Positions 26,787 through 36,561 are shown, counted from the first letter of the stretch. The stretch is DNA of 64,000 nt from Psychrobacter pygoscelis (GCF_004335015.1 NZ_RQRU01000003.1:248001-312000); one strand, 5' to 3'. Numbers and translations are program-made. The notes: generated by a model from the letters alone, not told the origin.

Positions 26787-28001
26787 TCATTCCTTGTCTT
26801 GAAGTATCGTTATCAATGTTTCGATATCAGAGGGCAATGGTGCTGTTACCTCGATATTTTCCCCACTTACCGGATGCACGAAGCCAAGGGTATAAGCGTG
26901 CAAGGCTTGCCTAGGGAAGCCAATAATCGCCGCGCGCTGCGCCTCAGTCAGCCCTGCCCGTAATTGTCTGCGGCCACCATATACTTTATCCCCCACTAGC
27001 GGATGACCGACATGACTTAAATGTACGCGAATCTGATGTGTGCGCCCCGTCTCCAGCTTGACATCTACCAAGCAGTAACTGTCATTGAGCGCAGTAATTT
27101 TTATAAGGTGCGTCATCGCCTCTCGACCTTGATCAGTTACCGTCATCTTAGTACGCATACTGCGGTGACGACCTATCGGCTCATTAATATGCCGATGGCG
27201 CATAAGGCTTTCAGCTGAGCCTGCCACCACGCATTGATAATGTCGATAGACAGACTTGTCCTTAAGCTGGTTGGTCAGGTCTAGCTGTGCTATCTTGGTC
27301 TTCGCTATAAGCAGTAATCCCGAGGTATCTTTATCGATTCGGTGAACCAAGCCCGCTCGAGGTAAGTGTTGCTGCTCAGGATAGTGGTACAACAAAGCGT
27401 TGACCAAGGTTCCCGTCCAGTTACCAGCCCCTGGATGCACGACCATACCGACTGGTTTGTTAATGACGAGTACCGTCTCATCTTCAAAAATGATATCGAG
27501 AGGAATATTTTCTGGTAAGTCCTCGCCATGCTGTTCAAGCGTGGCTGATAGCGATAAGGTCTCTCCTGCTTTGACGCGGTACTTAGGCTTTTGGCTGATG
27601 CCATCAACGAGCAGCTTATCCTCGTTGATCCAGCCTTGTAACTGGGCGCGGGAAAACTCAGTAAACACTTTGGCTGCTAGTTTGTCTACTCGCAGCCCTG
27701 TCTGCTCTTCAGTCACGATATGCTGAGCACTAATAGATTGACCATTGCTAACGGCTAGAGGACTATTAGCTTGGGGATGCTTAGTGATTATGGCTGCGCT
27801 AGTGCTATCTAGCATATGCTCATCTAGAATATCGTCATCATCGTCTACGATATCCTCCTCTATGCTGTCCTCACCTTCCATATCGGTATCGTCAAAATTA
27901 TCAATATCATCTGTATCGGCGCTATAGGTCACCGCCTCCTCGTTATCTTGAGTCTCAAGCCATTGGGAGTCAGTACTTAAATCATTAGGGCGCTTGCTCA
28001 T
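26787..28001 (-). CDS. rluD: 23S rRNA pseudouridine synthase RluD
   Basis: Makes pseudouridines 1911, 1915 and 1917 in helix 69 of 23S rRNA, which is needed for normal ribosome assembly. The 404-residue protein has an S4 domain at about 100-150 (LRVDKLAAKVFTEFSRAQLQGWI). The RsuA/RluD catalytic domain has Asp223 in LVHRIDKDTSG and a GRTHQIRVHLSHVGHPLVGDKVYGG segment near 330. E. coli RluD has 326 residues; the extra length is an N-terminal extension of about 95 residues with a strongly acidic tract (DIDNFDDTDMEGEDSIEED and IVDDDDDILDE). It begins an operon with pgeF and is divergent from bamD. Confidence 0.95.
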   Translation of the reverse strand: MSKRPNDLSTDSQWLETQDNEEAVTYSADTDDIDNFDDTDMEGEDSIEEDIVDDDDDILDEHMLDSTSAAIITKHPQANSPLAVSNGQSISAQHIVTEEQTGLRVDKLAAKVFTEFSRAQLQGWINEDKLLVDGISQKPKYRVKAGETLSLSATLEQHGEDLPENIPLDIIFEDETVLVINKPVGMVVHPGAGNWTGTLVNALLYHYPEQQHLPRAGLVHRIDKDTSGLLLIAKTKIAQLDLTNQLKDKSVYRHYQCVVAGSAESLMRHRHINEPIGRHRSMRTKMTVTDQGREAMTHLIKITALNDSYCLVDVKLETGRTHQIRVHLSHVGHPLVGDKVYGGRRQLRAGLTEAQRAAIIGFPRQALHAYTLGFVHPVSGENIEVTAPLPSDIETLITILQDKE

Positions 28002-28358
28002 AAATTATTGCTCAATGTATAAAACTTAAAAATCAGAAATTATTTATAAAAATAATGCTAGTGTATCATGAGCTTTTATAACGCCCTATGCTAAACTCAC
28101 ACTAGCCTGTCGATTTATTATCAATAATGTGACTTTTATGACATTGCCATCGCTGCTTTGTGAGTCTCATGCTACACTATGCCTCAGATTTAATTGGCCA
28201 CCATGAGACAAGAGCGGCGATTAGCAAGATCAAGTATTGTTGCTGACGTGTCGTTCAACTCAGGCTATAATTATACTTATTATCTTTAATCTTATGACCT
28301 TATTAGGCTTTAGTTTGCCTTTTATTGTCATCTAGCTGTCTTGCGTTGGAGTAAATAT
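28002..28358. other. Divergent promoter region between rluD and bamD
   Basis: No gene. It must hold promoters for both genes; AT-rich stretches lie near 28020-28070 and 28260-28330, but no clear boxes were assigned. Confidence 0.45.
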
Positions 28359-29576
28359 ATGCGTCCTGTTGGCAATAAATTAGTATCTCTATCAGCGGTG
28401 ACTTTGATCACTATGAGCATGGGCTTAACCGGCTGCCAAACCTTTAAAAATTTGACCAACAAAGATAAAAATGCCGTCGAGACAGCAGAGCAATCTGAGC
28501 AAGGTTATTATCAAACTGCGATCAGCCAGCTTGATAAAGGCCGCTACTTGCAAGCCATTGACAGCTTGACCAACCTGCGCACATTCTATCCGACCGGTCG
28601 CTATGCTGAGCAAGCCTTACTCGATATGATGTATGCGCAGTTTGAAATAAATGAATACGAAGCTGCCGCCAATAGTGCCAATCAGTTCATTAGCCTTTAT
28701 CCGTCTAATCCTCAAGTTAGCTATGCTTACTATGTACGTGGCGTAGCCAATATGCAAGGCTCATCTGAAGGCATAAAGCTATTCCCGGTCAATCAAGCAG
28801 AGCGTGATACGGCATATTACCGCCTAGCATTTGCTAATTTCCAAGAGCTTATTGGCAAATACCCCAATAGTCCTTATGCGCCAGATGCAGCGCAGCGTAT
28901 GATCTTTATCTATAATCAATTTGCTGAAAGTGAGCTTAATGCTGCGAATTGGTATATCGAGCGTGAAGCTTATGTCGCCGCAGCCAACCGTGCTAAATGG
29001 GTATTTCAATATTATCCATTAAGCGAATCGGTGCCAGATGCTATCGCTATCTTAGCCTATAGTCATGAAAAGCTTGGCCTGACTGACCTTGCCAACGAAT
29101 ACAAAACACTGCTTCAGTTAAACTACCCTGAAAAGCTGACCGCCAAAGGGGCCGTAAAACTTAATGCCAAACGCGATCGCACGCTATTAAACAAACTCAC
29201 CTTTGGTAAGCTTGGCCGTAGTCAAAATTCTGAGGGCAGCTATACCCCAAGCGACTATACCGGAGCGACCAAAACTCAAGAAATTCGTAATGCGGCGCAG
29301 CTTCAATTGCCCGCTGCTAATGCAGCCAACAGAGGTTCATTAACCGGTATTAATAGCAGCGCTAACACCACAGACCGCGGCATTAATGTCGGTCTGGGGC
29401 TGCCTGACAGTGCGACCGAGCAAGTCTCAGGTCAAGGCAGCTCTACTGCGGCTGCTCAAGAGGCTGCTGGTGGCTATCCTAATGAAGATGGTTTGGACAA
29501 TCGCGGAATGCCAGCAGTAGGCAAATGGTCTAACCGAGACTCTACTGATAATCCTGCTGTCATTGAGGAAGACTAA
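28359..29576 (+). CDS. bamD: Outer membrane assembly lipoprotein BamD
   Basis: Essential BAM-complex lipoprotein that helps insert beta-barrel proteins into the outer membrane. I use the ATG at 28359, with GGAG seven bases upstream, not the TTG at 28341. The lipobox is LTGC with Cys26. About five TPR units fill residues 40-270 (EQGYYQTAISQLDKGRYLQAIDSL, SPYAPDAAQRMIFIYNQFAE, RAKWVFQYYPLSESVPDAI). The protein has 405 residues, against about 245 in E. coli; the additional 130 residues form a polar, glycine/serine/alanine/asparagine-rich C-terminal tail. It is divergent from rluD-pgeF, as in E. coli. Confidence 0.95.
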   Translation: MRPVGNKLVSLSAVTLITMSMGLTGCQTFKNLTNKDKNAVETAEQSEQGYYQTAISQLDKGRYLQAIDSLTNLRTFYPTGRYAEQALLDMMYAQFEINEYEAAANSANQFISLYPSNPQVSYAYYVRGVANMQGSSEGIKLFPVNQAERDTAYYRLAFANFQELIGKYPNSPYAPDAAQRMIFIYNQFAESELNAANWYIEREAYVAAANRAKWVFQYYPLSESVPDAIAILAYSHEKLGLTDLANEYKTLLQLNYPEKLTAKGAVKLNAKRDRTLLNKLTFGKLGRSQNSEGSYTPSDYTGATKTQEIRNAAQLQLPAANAANRGSLTGINSSANTTDRGINVGLGLPDSATEQVSGQGSSTAAAQEAAGGYPNEDGLDNRGMPAVGKWSNRDSTDNPAVIEED

Positions 29577-29983
29577 GCTGTTGTTTAGCTAGGATAGCTA
29601 ATATTTTGATAATCCTAACCTTAGTATCAGCTAATCTTTATTCGCTGTAACTAGAAATCGTCTTGTTTAATGTAAACGGTATAACGTCTTACTAGACTCG
29701 TTATGCCGTTATTCATTTCTTCTCTTCGATTTGATGCTTTTGAGAAGCTAACTTTGAAAGCAACCTATTGAACAAGCTGTTTTTTAGAACAATTATTTTT
29801 GAATTTATAATATTTGCTTCACTTTCGCCAATAGTTGGGTGTCATTGATGGATTATGGTCAGGCTATTTAGCTATATCTATATATAGTTAAGATACAGTA
29901 GTTAAGCGCTGCGGCTGTAGTTATTTATCGACACTTTTTACCACCCACTATCGTTTCCACTTTTCCCTTTTTATGGTTGATTT
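29577..29983. other. Intergenic region upstream of dnaG
   Basis: No gene and no clear terminator after bamD. An AT-rich dyad CTATATCTATATATAG at 29872-29887 lies about 100 bp before dnaG and could be promoter DNA. rpsU, which precedes dnaG in many gammaproteobacteria, is not here. Confidence 0.45.
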
Positions 29984-32200
29984 ATGAGCATTCCCAGTCA
30001 TATTCTCGACCAAATTAACGCCCAAGCTGACCTCGTCGCTATCATTGGTCGCCACACCACGCTCAAAAAAGCGGGGCGTGAGTATAAAGGCTGCTGCCCT
30101 TTTCATGGCGAAAAGTCCCCTTCGTTTTATGTCAATCCGCAAAAAAATATCTACCACTGCTTTGGCTGCGGTGTCGGTGGTAATGCCATTAGCTTCTTAC
30201 GCGATTATGAAAACCTAACTTTTAAAGAGGCGGTGAACGAGCTGTCGAAGCAGACAGGTATTGAAGTTCCTAAAGAAGATCAACGCGCGGTCAAATATCA
30301 ACGCTCCTCTGCCCCTGCGCAGCCAAGCCACAACCGTCAAGTATCGACCAATCGCTCAGCATCTCAAGGCAACACTGCTCGCGCGCAGCAAGCCCATAAT
30401 GGCAATAGCCAACCTCACACCTCTCAAATCAACCAGCCTATTCAGAGTATCAGTGCGCCTTCATCACAGACAATTGATCCAGCTGCCAATGGCTATGATG
30501 ACTATCCAGCTGATTACTACATTCCGGACGATAGCAATATATCCTATGATGACTGGCAGGGCTTTGCGGTACAAAGCTATAGTAACGACTTTCATCCTCA
30601 AGCTGCCAATGAGACTTCAGGGTCGCAGTCCAACCAAAGCTTTGCGCCCCGACCCCCTAACCAAGAAGGCGATCTGTATGAGCTGCTTACCCAGATTCAG
30701 CAGTTTTATCAGCGCTGTCTGCAGCAAAATGCTGCGGCCAAGCAGTATTTCTTAAGCCGTGGTCTGAGCGCTAAGACGCTACAAACCTTTAGCTTAGGCT
30801 ATGCCCCAGCTGGCTGGCAACATTTAGAGGAGCAGTTCCCACAGGATATAGAAGGTCTCAAGGCTTTGGGGCTGGTTCGCCGCTCTGAGTCTGGCCGCGA
30901 CTATGACCTACTACGCGACCGAGTGATTTTTCCCATTCGGGATAATCAAGGCCGCGTCATTGGCTTTGCTGGGCGCGCGCTAGATGACACGGTCAAACCC
31001 AAATATATCAACTCCTCAGACTCGCCAGTCTTTCATAAGCAGCACGTGTTATATGGGTACTATGAAGCTCGCCAGCAGCGTGCTAATGATTGGCTCGTGG
31101 TTGAGGGCTATATGGATGTTATCGCCTTGTATCAAGCTGGCATCTATGGAGCAGTGGCATCAATGGGAACGGCGATTAATGAGGCGCAAATCTCACGGCT
31201 GCTAACCATGAACCCAACACTGACATTATGCTTTGATGGCGATAGCGCGGGGCAAAAGGCGGCTTGGCGTACTCTAGAGCTGAGTATGCCCATTCTCAGT
31301 GATGATAAGGAGCTTAGATTTCTAAGCTTACCAGACGGCCATGATCCCGACACTTATGTTAAGGCGCATAGCGTCGAGGCAATGCGTGAGCAGATTGCTA
31401 ATGCCACGCCTTTGTCTCAGTATGTGTTCGCTTATCTAAGTGAGCGTTATGACTTAAGCTTGGCAGAGGGTAAGGCGAAGCTCATGTCACAAGTTCGCGC
31501 CCTAACCAATAAGCTGCCCAAAGGCAGTAGCTTTCGCTCACTTCTCAATAACGATATTTACCAAAAACTCGGTGGTCGCCGCGCGCAGACCAAAGCTGCC
31601 CATGATGCGCTACTTAACTTTGATAGTACCTTAACGGTCAATATCAATCTTTACCTGTGCCTACTGTACCAACCGACTATTTTGGATAATAAGCCCCTTG
31701 GTAGACTGTGGCAAAAATCGGGAGTCAGTGAGCTTAAGATTCCCGAGAAGCTCATTGATCGTATCGAGCAAAACGGACTGCAAATTCCCGCGCTACCCAC
31801 TTGGAACGACATCAATGATGAACATTTAGCGACGCTAGTCACTACCATTGAAAAGCTATTGCCGTATCTGCCAACCGATACCAATGCTGCCAGTCACTTT
31901 ATCATGGCCAACCTGCCGACTGAGCTACAGACTCTCTTAGCCTCCCAGTGGCAACAGTTTTATCGCAATATGGTGGCGCGCGGGGTACTTGATATTGAGT
32001 TTTTATTTGAAGAGCTGATCACCCAGCTGCTCTACCTCACGCTAAAACAGCAGCATCGTCTATCGAAGAACTACCTTATTAAAGAGATTATTAAACGGCG
32101 CTGGTCGACTCTCACGGACTGGCAAAAACGTCAAGAAGCAGAGCAAGCAGCGCTTATTAATGCCACACCGCAGGCCAGTAGCAATACTGCTGCTCACTAA
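29984..32200 (+). CDS. dnaG: DNA primase DnaG
   Basis: Makes RNA primers at the replication fork. The 738-residue protein has the N-terminal zinc ribbon with Cys38, His41, Cys59 and Cys62 (CCPFHGEKSPSF, YHCFGCGVGGNA). A TOPRIM core contains Glu374 in VVEGYMDV and the LCFDGDSAGQKAA motif. The C-terminal helicase-binding domain covers about 580-738. It is about 150 residues longer than E. coli DnaG (581); the main insert is a glutamine/asparagine/serine-rich linker at about 100-225, between the zinc ribbon and the catalytic domain. It is followed by rpoD after 922 bp, a loosened form of the dnaG-rpoD macromolecular-synthesis cluster. Confidence 0.96.
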   Translation: MSIPSHILDQINAQADLVAIIGRHTTLKKAGREYKGCCPFHGEKSPSFYVNPQKNIYHCFGCGVGGNAISFLRDYENLTFKEAVNELSKQTGIEVPKEDQRAVKYQRSSAPAQPSHNRQVSTNRSASQGNTARAQQAHNGNSQPHTSQINQPIQSISAPSSQTIDPAANGYDDYPADYYIPDDSNISYDDWQGFAVQSYSNDFHPQAANETSGSQSNQSFAPRPPNQEGDLYELLTQIQQFYQRCLQQNAAAKQYFLSRGLSAKTLQTFSLGYAPAGWQHLEEQFPQDIEGLKALGLVRRSESGRDYDLLRDRVIFPIRDNQGRVIGFAGRALDDTVKPKYINSSDSPVFHKQHVLYGYYEARQQRANDWLVVEGYMDVIALYQAGIYGAVASMGTAINEAQISRLLTMNPTLTLCFDGDSAGQKAAWRTLELSMPILSDDKELRFLSLPDGHDPDTYVKAHSVEAMREQIANATPLSQYVFAYLSERYDLSLAEGKAKLMSQVRALTNKLPKGSSFRSLLNNDIYQKLGGRRAQTKAAHDALLNFDSTLTVNINLYLCLLYQPTILDNKPLGRLWQKSGVSELKIPEKLIDRIEQNGLQIPALPTWNDINDEHLATLVTTIEKLLPYLPTDTNAASHFIMANLPTELQTLLASQWQQFYRNMVARGVLDIEFLFEELITQLLYLTLKQQHRLSKNYLIKEIIKRRWSTLTDWQKRQEAEQAALINATPQASSNTAAH

Positions 32201-32320
32201 GGCTATATTGCAATCTCTTCACGACCAGTATATTGCAGCTAGGGATACTTTTGTCACTCCTAACTTCCTTTTTTAGTCACCTTCACTGCCTAAATTGTCC
32301 CTTGAACTGGCTTAGGTGAC

Positions 32321-32427
32321 TATAATAAATTTTTGCAGCTTTTGTTGATGCGCCCGCAGTAATTCAAAAAATTTATACCAGCTTCGCATCGTGATTCAAC
32401 GACTCTATTTGATTTAGAATTGACTAT
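32321..32427 (+). repeat. Dispersed intergenic repeat, copy 2
   Basis: Aligns with 18831-18936 in the same orientation, sharing AATTTTT-GCAGC, TTATACCAG, TCGCATC-type, ACGACTCTATTT-ATTTAGA and GACTAT blocks. It lies about 700 bp upstream of rpoD and directly abuts the inverted repeat ending at 32322. Confidence 0.7.
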
Positions 32428-32703
32428 CTCACTTTATCAACCATAGTGTTATCAGGGCTTTAATCATGGTCACTAATCACCCTCATGCAAAAAATCAATA
32501 CTAATTGCCTTTAAAAATAGTCAAGCTGCCCCCATACAGTCAGTAACAATAATTTAGCGTATTCATTAAGAGTATTTGGTGATTACTGATCTATTATCGA
32601 TAGTCTTAATCGCTTAAGTTAGCCGTATATCAGTATCGAAGTCATGATTCAAAAGTTAAAGTTATCGGCATCGACCATTAGTATATTTAATTAGGGCTGA
32701 ATC

Positions 32704-32719
32704 TTATCAATTGTGATAA
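32704..32719. promoter_or_regulatory. Palindrome TTATCA-N4-TGATAA upstream of rpoD
   Basis: Perfect dyad TTATCAATTGTGATAA. The same half-sites reappear in reversed order at 32804-32817. It may be an operator, but the binding protein is unknown. Confidence 0.35.
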
Positions 32720-32803
32720 ACTAATCAGTTCTATAAATTTTGTCATTTTTAAGATTTTGTTTTATTTTTTGATCGATTTTGGCCGATATTCCTTTGAATA
32801 TAT

Positions 32804-32817
32804 TGATAAGTTTATCA
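32804..32817. promoter_or_regulatory. Palindrome TGATAA-N2-TTATCA upstream of rpoD
   Basis: Perfect dyad TGATAAGTTTATCA about 300 bp before the rpoD start, using the same hexamer as the dyad at 32704-32719, 100 bp away. Confidence 0.35.
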
Positions 32818-33122
32818 TCTGGTCTGGTTGTAGATTTCGCTGACACCACACTATGCGATTAATAACAGTCAATAGATCACAGTTGTTAAAGTGGTGATGG
32901 ATAGAGTACTAATAATAAAAGTACTAACTAAGGTACGACTTATGAAGTACTGGCAACCTTCTCACTTTGATTCTTATTACCAAATTTATTAACCCATAAT
33001 CTCACATTATGACCCGACGCCAATTGTAGTATTTATCATGATAGCACTCTGTGCTTATTGATAGTTTTTAGGACAATTTGCGCGTTTGGCATTAATGTCC
33101 GACTTAACCAAAGCGAGTATTT

Positions 33123-35015
33123 ATGAGCGATAAGTCAGTGTCTCAGTCTACCTCTCAATTAGCAACCCTCATCCAGATGGGTAAGGAGCAAGGCTACCTT
33201 ACCTATGCTGAGGTCAATGATCAGCTACCAGACTCCATTACCGAAAGTGATCAAATCGAAGATATCGTGCAGATGCTTACTGATGTGGGTATTAAGATAT
33301 TTGAGTCGGCGCCAGATGCTGATGATATCTTGATGAGCGATGACTCAAGCGATGATGATATGGCCGCCGATGAGGCCGCTCAAGTATTAGCTGCAGTAGA
33401 GACTGAGCCTGGCCGCACCACTGATCCAGTGCGCATGTATATGCGTGAGATGGGTACGGTTGACCTACTGACGCGTGAGGGCGAGATTGCTATTGCCAAA
33501 CGTATCGAAGAAGGTATCCGTGATGTTCAGCATGCCATGGCTTATTGGCCAGGAACGGTTCAGTTCGTCTTGGATGAATACCAAAAAGTCCTCGAGGGCG
33601 ACAAAAAGCTCTCAGACGTAATTACCGGCTTTTTAGACCCTGAAGACACTAGCGAGCCTAGTGCTGATGATGATAAAGAAGCAGATCTTCCCGTTATCAA
33701 AGCCAAGACAACCAGTAAAGACGATGATGACGACGATGAGGATGATGACGATGACTCAGACGACGACGATGCAGATGACGATGACGCAGAAGAAACCACT
33801 GGTATCGATCCAGAAGAAGTTCGCGCTCGTTTAGAAGAGATTGAGGCGTTATTTGTCACTGCAAAACAAGCGCTGAATGACTTTGGCCGTGGTAGTCCAC
33901 AAGCTGAAGAAGCATACGCGCAATTGGCTGAGCGCTTTATGATGCTTAAGCTCAATAACCGTCTATCTGATCAAGTCATGGCTATTATGCATGACGTCTA
34001 TGATGATGTGCGTAAACAAGAACGTCAGATTATGCGCCTTGTCATCCGCCGTGGTCGTATGCCGCGCGCTGAATTCCGTAAGACCTTCCCTAGTAATGAG
34101 ACCAACGTCGATTGGCTAACCGAACGTCTTAAAGGTAAGCCAAAATTCGCTGAGCATCTTGAGAAAGTCGTCGATGACGTCATTCTACTACAGCGTAAAA
34201 TCCGTGATCACGAGCAGCAGCTCGACATGGAAATCCGCGACATGAAAGATGTCGCCCGCCGAATGGCCATTGGTGAAGCCAAAGCCCGCCGCGCCAAAAA
34301 AGAGATGGTCGAGGCCAACCTACGACTGGTTATCTCTATTGCCAAAAAATACACCAACCGTGGCCTTCAGTTCCTAGATTTAATTCAAGAAGGGAACATT
34401 GGTCTAATGAAAGCGGTTGATAAATTTGAATATCGCCGTGGTTATAAATTCTCGACCTATGCCACTTGGTGGATTCGTCAGGCCATCACCCGCTCTATTG
34501 CCGATCAGGCGCGTACCATTCGTATCCCTGTACACATGATTGAGACTATCAATAAGATCAACCGTGTGTCTCGCCAGCTTCTACAAGAGATGGGCCGGGA
34601 GCCAACACCAGAGGAATTAGGCGAACGCTTAGAGATGGACGAAGTTAAGGTCCGTAAAGTACTGAAGATTGCTAAAGAGCCTATCTCTATGGAGACGCCG
34701 ATCGGTGATGATGAAGACTCGCATCTTGGCGACTTTATCGAAGATCAGACCATCTCAAGCCCAGTCGAAGATGCGACGGCCGCAGGTCTGCGCGAAGCCA
34801 CCCGCGATGTGTTAGGCAATCTAACCGAGCGTGAAGCTCGCGTACTGAAGATGCGCTTCGGTATCGATATGCCGACTGACCATACCCTTGAGGAAGTCGG
34901 TAAGCAGTTTGATGTGACCCGTGAGCGTATTCGCCAGATCGAGGCTAAAGCTCTACGTAAATTGCGTCACCCTTCTCGCTCTGAGCACCTACGCTCATTC
35001 CTTGAAAATGACTAA
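33123..35015 (+). CDS. rpoD: RNA polymerase primary sigma factor RpoD (sigma-70)
   Basis: Housekeeping sigma factor of 630 residues. Region 1.1 lies at about 1-80, region 1.2 at [24 protein letters not shown] (near 98-122), the non-conserved region at about 130-370, region 2 at [27 protein letters not shown] and [27 protein letters not shown], and region 4.2 at [31 protein letters not shown]. The non-conserved region has a very acidic run at about 200-225, made almost only of aspartate and glutamate. The ATG at 33123 gives [11 protein letters not shown] terminator follows. Confidence 0.98.
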   Translation: MSDKSVSQSTSQLATLIQMGKEQGYLTYAEVNDQLPDSITESDQIEDIVQMLTDVGIKIFESAPDADDILMSDDSSDDDMAADEAAQVLAAVETEPGRTTDPVRMYMREMGTVDLLTREGEIAIAKRIEEGIRDVQHAMAYWPGTVQFVLDEYQKVLEGDKKLSDVITGFLDPEDTSEPSADDDKEADLPVIKAKTTSKDDDDDDEDDDDDSDDDDADDDDAEETTGIDPEEVRARLEEIEALFVTAKQALNDFGRGSPQAEEAYAQLAERFMMLKLNNRLSDQVMAIMHDVYDDVRKQERQIMRLVIRRGRMPRAEFRKTFPSNETNVDWLTERLKGKPKFAEHLEKVVDDVILLQRKIRDHEQQLDMEIRDMKDVARRMAIGEAKARRAKKEMVEANLRLVISIAKKYTNRGLQFLDLIQEGNIGLMKAVDKFEYRRGYKFSTYATWWIRQAITRSIADQARTIRIPVHMIETINKINRVSRQLLQEMGREPTPEELGERLEMDEVKVRKVLKIAKEPISMETPIGDDEDSHLGDFIEDQTISSPVEDATAAGLREATRDVLGNLTEREARVLKMRFGIDMPTDHTLEEVGKQFDVTRERIRQIEAKALRKLRHPSRSEHLRSFLEND

Positions 35016-35051
35016 TTAAGACCTTACATTAAGGTTAGGTCTATCAACAAG

Positions 35052-35077
35052 AAGCTGAGCTAAGTCTCAGCTTTTTT
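35052..35077 (+). terminator. Terminator of rpoD
   Basis: Stem AAGCTGAG / CTCAGCTT with a six-base loop, followed by TTTTTT, 37 bp after the stop codon. Confidence 0.88.
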
Positions 35078-35154
35078 GTGGTTATACTGATAGAGAAGTG
35101 ATTATTCACATCAGCAGATACCAGCCACTTAATTTAACTGTCTAGGGAATTATT

Positions 35155-35526
35155 ATGAGTAATGATAACAATGATGCTAACGGCTCTAACAATACCAACA
35201 TCAATATCACTGAGATGATGGCAAACGTTGGCAAGATAAAAGGCAAAAAGACCGATATTCAAAATCCTGAGCTTTGGGATTTTCCTATGGACTACCCGAT
35301 GAGTATCATTGGTCATGAAGGTGAGCATGAGTCACTACTCAACGAGATAAAGCTCATTTTAGGTAGCCAATTCCCAGAGTTTGATTTAGCATCTATCCAA
35401 GTCGTGCCCTCTAGGACTGGCCGCTTTCACTCAGCGCGTGTCAACTTACGCCTCACCTCCGCTGAGCAAGTAAATGCTTTATATGCAGCCCTTGCCGAGG
35501 CAAAAACAGTACGCATGGTGCTTTAA
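35155..35526 (+). CDS. ybeD: YbeD-family protein (DUF493)
   Basis: 123-residue small alpha/beta protein of the UPF0250/DUF493 family, with an ACT-like fold. Matches to the E. coli YbeD pattern include the WDFPMDYPMSIIGHEGE segment, PSRTGRFHSARVNLRLTSAEQVNALYAAL and the end VRMVL. An additional asparagine-rich N-terminus of about 30 residues precedes the family domain. In E. coli it lies near lipB and dacA; here it stands alone after rpoD, so context does not help with function, which is unknown. Confidence 0.88.
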   Translation: MSNDNNDANGSNNTNINITEMMANVGKIKGKKTDIQNPELWDFPMDYPMSIIGHEGEHESLLNEIKLILGSQFPEFDLASIQVVPSRTGRFHSARVNLRLTSAEQVNALYAALAEAKTVRMVL

Positions 35527-35642
35527 AGTACTACGTTAATGCGGCAAAACAAGCGAGTAAGGCAAGCAAGACGAGTGCTATAAGATAGCGCTAAAGACAA
35601 CGCTAATTGTTATTAGGCTTAAACGACTGTAGCAAGCCATGA

Positions 35643-35888
35643 CTACTGATCATCCTTTTGTCGCAATATAATTATCTCATACCATAGTGAAATGAGGATT
35701 AATATCAACAATAAAGTCATAATTGCTAATAAGACATGCAGTATTGGCTTCAAGTTGATATCTAGGAGATGCTCTATGACAGCTGTTATTCTAATATTAC
35801 TAAGTGGCAGGGCTATATATCCGAATTCTTTCGAATGGCGCAAGTAATCGCGTAGTGAATGAATAAATCTATTAAGATGGTGAGTCAT
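35643..35888 (-). CDS. Doubtful small membrane protein
   Basis: 81-residue frame with a basic, histidine-containing N-terminus and one strong membrane helix near residues 47-70 (PILHVLLAIMTLLLILILISLWY), then a charged tail RQKDDQ. The helix and positive-inside pattern make it look like a real single-pass protein, but the ATG at 35888 has no ribosome site and no neighbour supports it. It could equally be chance. Confidence 0.3.
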   Translation of the reverse strand: MTHHLNRFIHSLRDYLRHSKEFGYIALPLSNIRITAVIEHLLDINLKPILHVLLAIMTLLLILILISLWYEIIILRQKDDQ

Positions 35889-36513
35889 AAAGCAAATCTA
35901 CATTATGCTGATTGGCGTACTATATTTACCCAAGGTGGTATCGAGGGTGCTGGTCACTTTTGCGAGAAGGGCTGTTAAAGGTTAAAGAGCTGAGGGTATT
36001 CGATAGTTGGGCCTGACTGTGGACTTAATACTTTGCTCTAAAGTGGGCTTAAAGCAGACTTTAAAAATTTTATAGTACGCAATGTGTCGACTATTACCCA
36101 ACTATCGGCAAAAACTAAAAAATCAGTTAATTCAGTAGTCATATGATCTACTGAGTCATAAAATATTTTAATTAGACCTATAGTACGCTGCTGTGACAGT
36201 ATTACCTAAAAGATAACTGTTACTCTCGTCTTAAAAGTGTGACGAGCGTAACCTTGCGTAGTTGTTGTGTTTTTGCGAGGTATCAAGGTTCTTTTGGCTG
36301 ACTTTTAACCGCTGTAAAAGGTGACTGATATCTCATGGTCACATTTCTAGAAATTTGTCAAAGTACGCATAAGTTTTTTATTCAATAAAATATTTTTTTT
36401 ACTATTGACTTTTACCTAGCCCCCATCGCTTCTGACTTGTATTTGAAGCCTTCTTTTTTCTGAGCTGATAACCACAAAATTATTCTAAAATCAATCTAGC
36501 AATTCAAATTTAT

Positions 36514-36529
36514 TCCGGCTATATTGTGT
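36514..36529 (+). promoter_or_regulatory. NrdR box 1 (right half conserved)
   Basis: TCCGGCTATATTGTGT. The right half TATATTGTGT fits the NrdR consensus ACAC-W-ATATAT-W-GTGT perfectly and the left half poorly. It is spaced exactly 32 bp (three helical turns) from the better box downstream, the usual paired arrangement. Confidence 0.55.
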
Positions 36530-36545
36530 CTAACAAAGCAACTAT

Positions 36546-36561
36546 ACCCCATATCTTGTGT
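36546..36561 (+). promoter_or_regulatory. NrdR box 2
   Basis: ACCCCATATCTTGTGT matches the 16-bp NrdR consensus at 13 positions. With the box 32 bp upstream it forms the tandem site through which the ATP-cone repressor NrdR usually controls ribonucleotide reductase genes. It lies about 345 bp before the nrdA ATG. Confidence 0.7.

Larger units (their letters stand above)
32201..33122. other. Long dnaG-rpoD intergenic region
   Basis: 922 bp with no gene. It holds a 9-bp inverted repeat (TAGTCACCT at 32274-32282, AGGTGACTA at 32314-32322), copy 2 of the dispersed repeat, and two palindromes built from TTATCA/TGATAA. The length suggests that rpoD has its own promoters. Confidence 0.55.

Noticed and set aside
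33560..33955. 131-residue minus-strand frame with a long serine run
   Set aside because: It is the antisense reading of the Asp-rich GAT/GAC tract of rpoD, not a gene.
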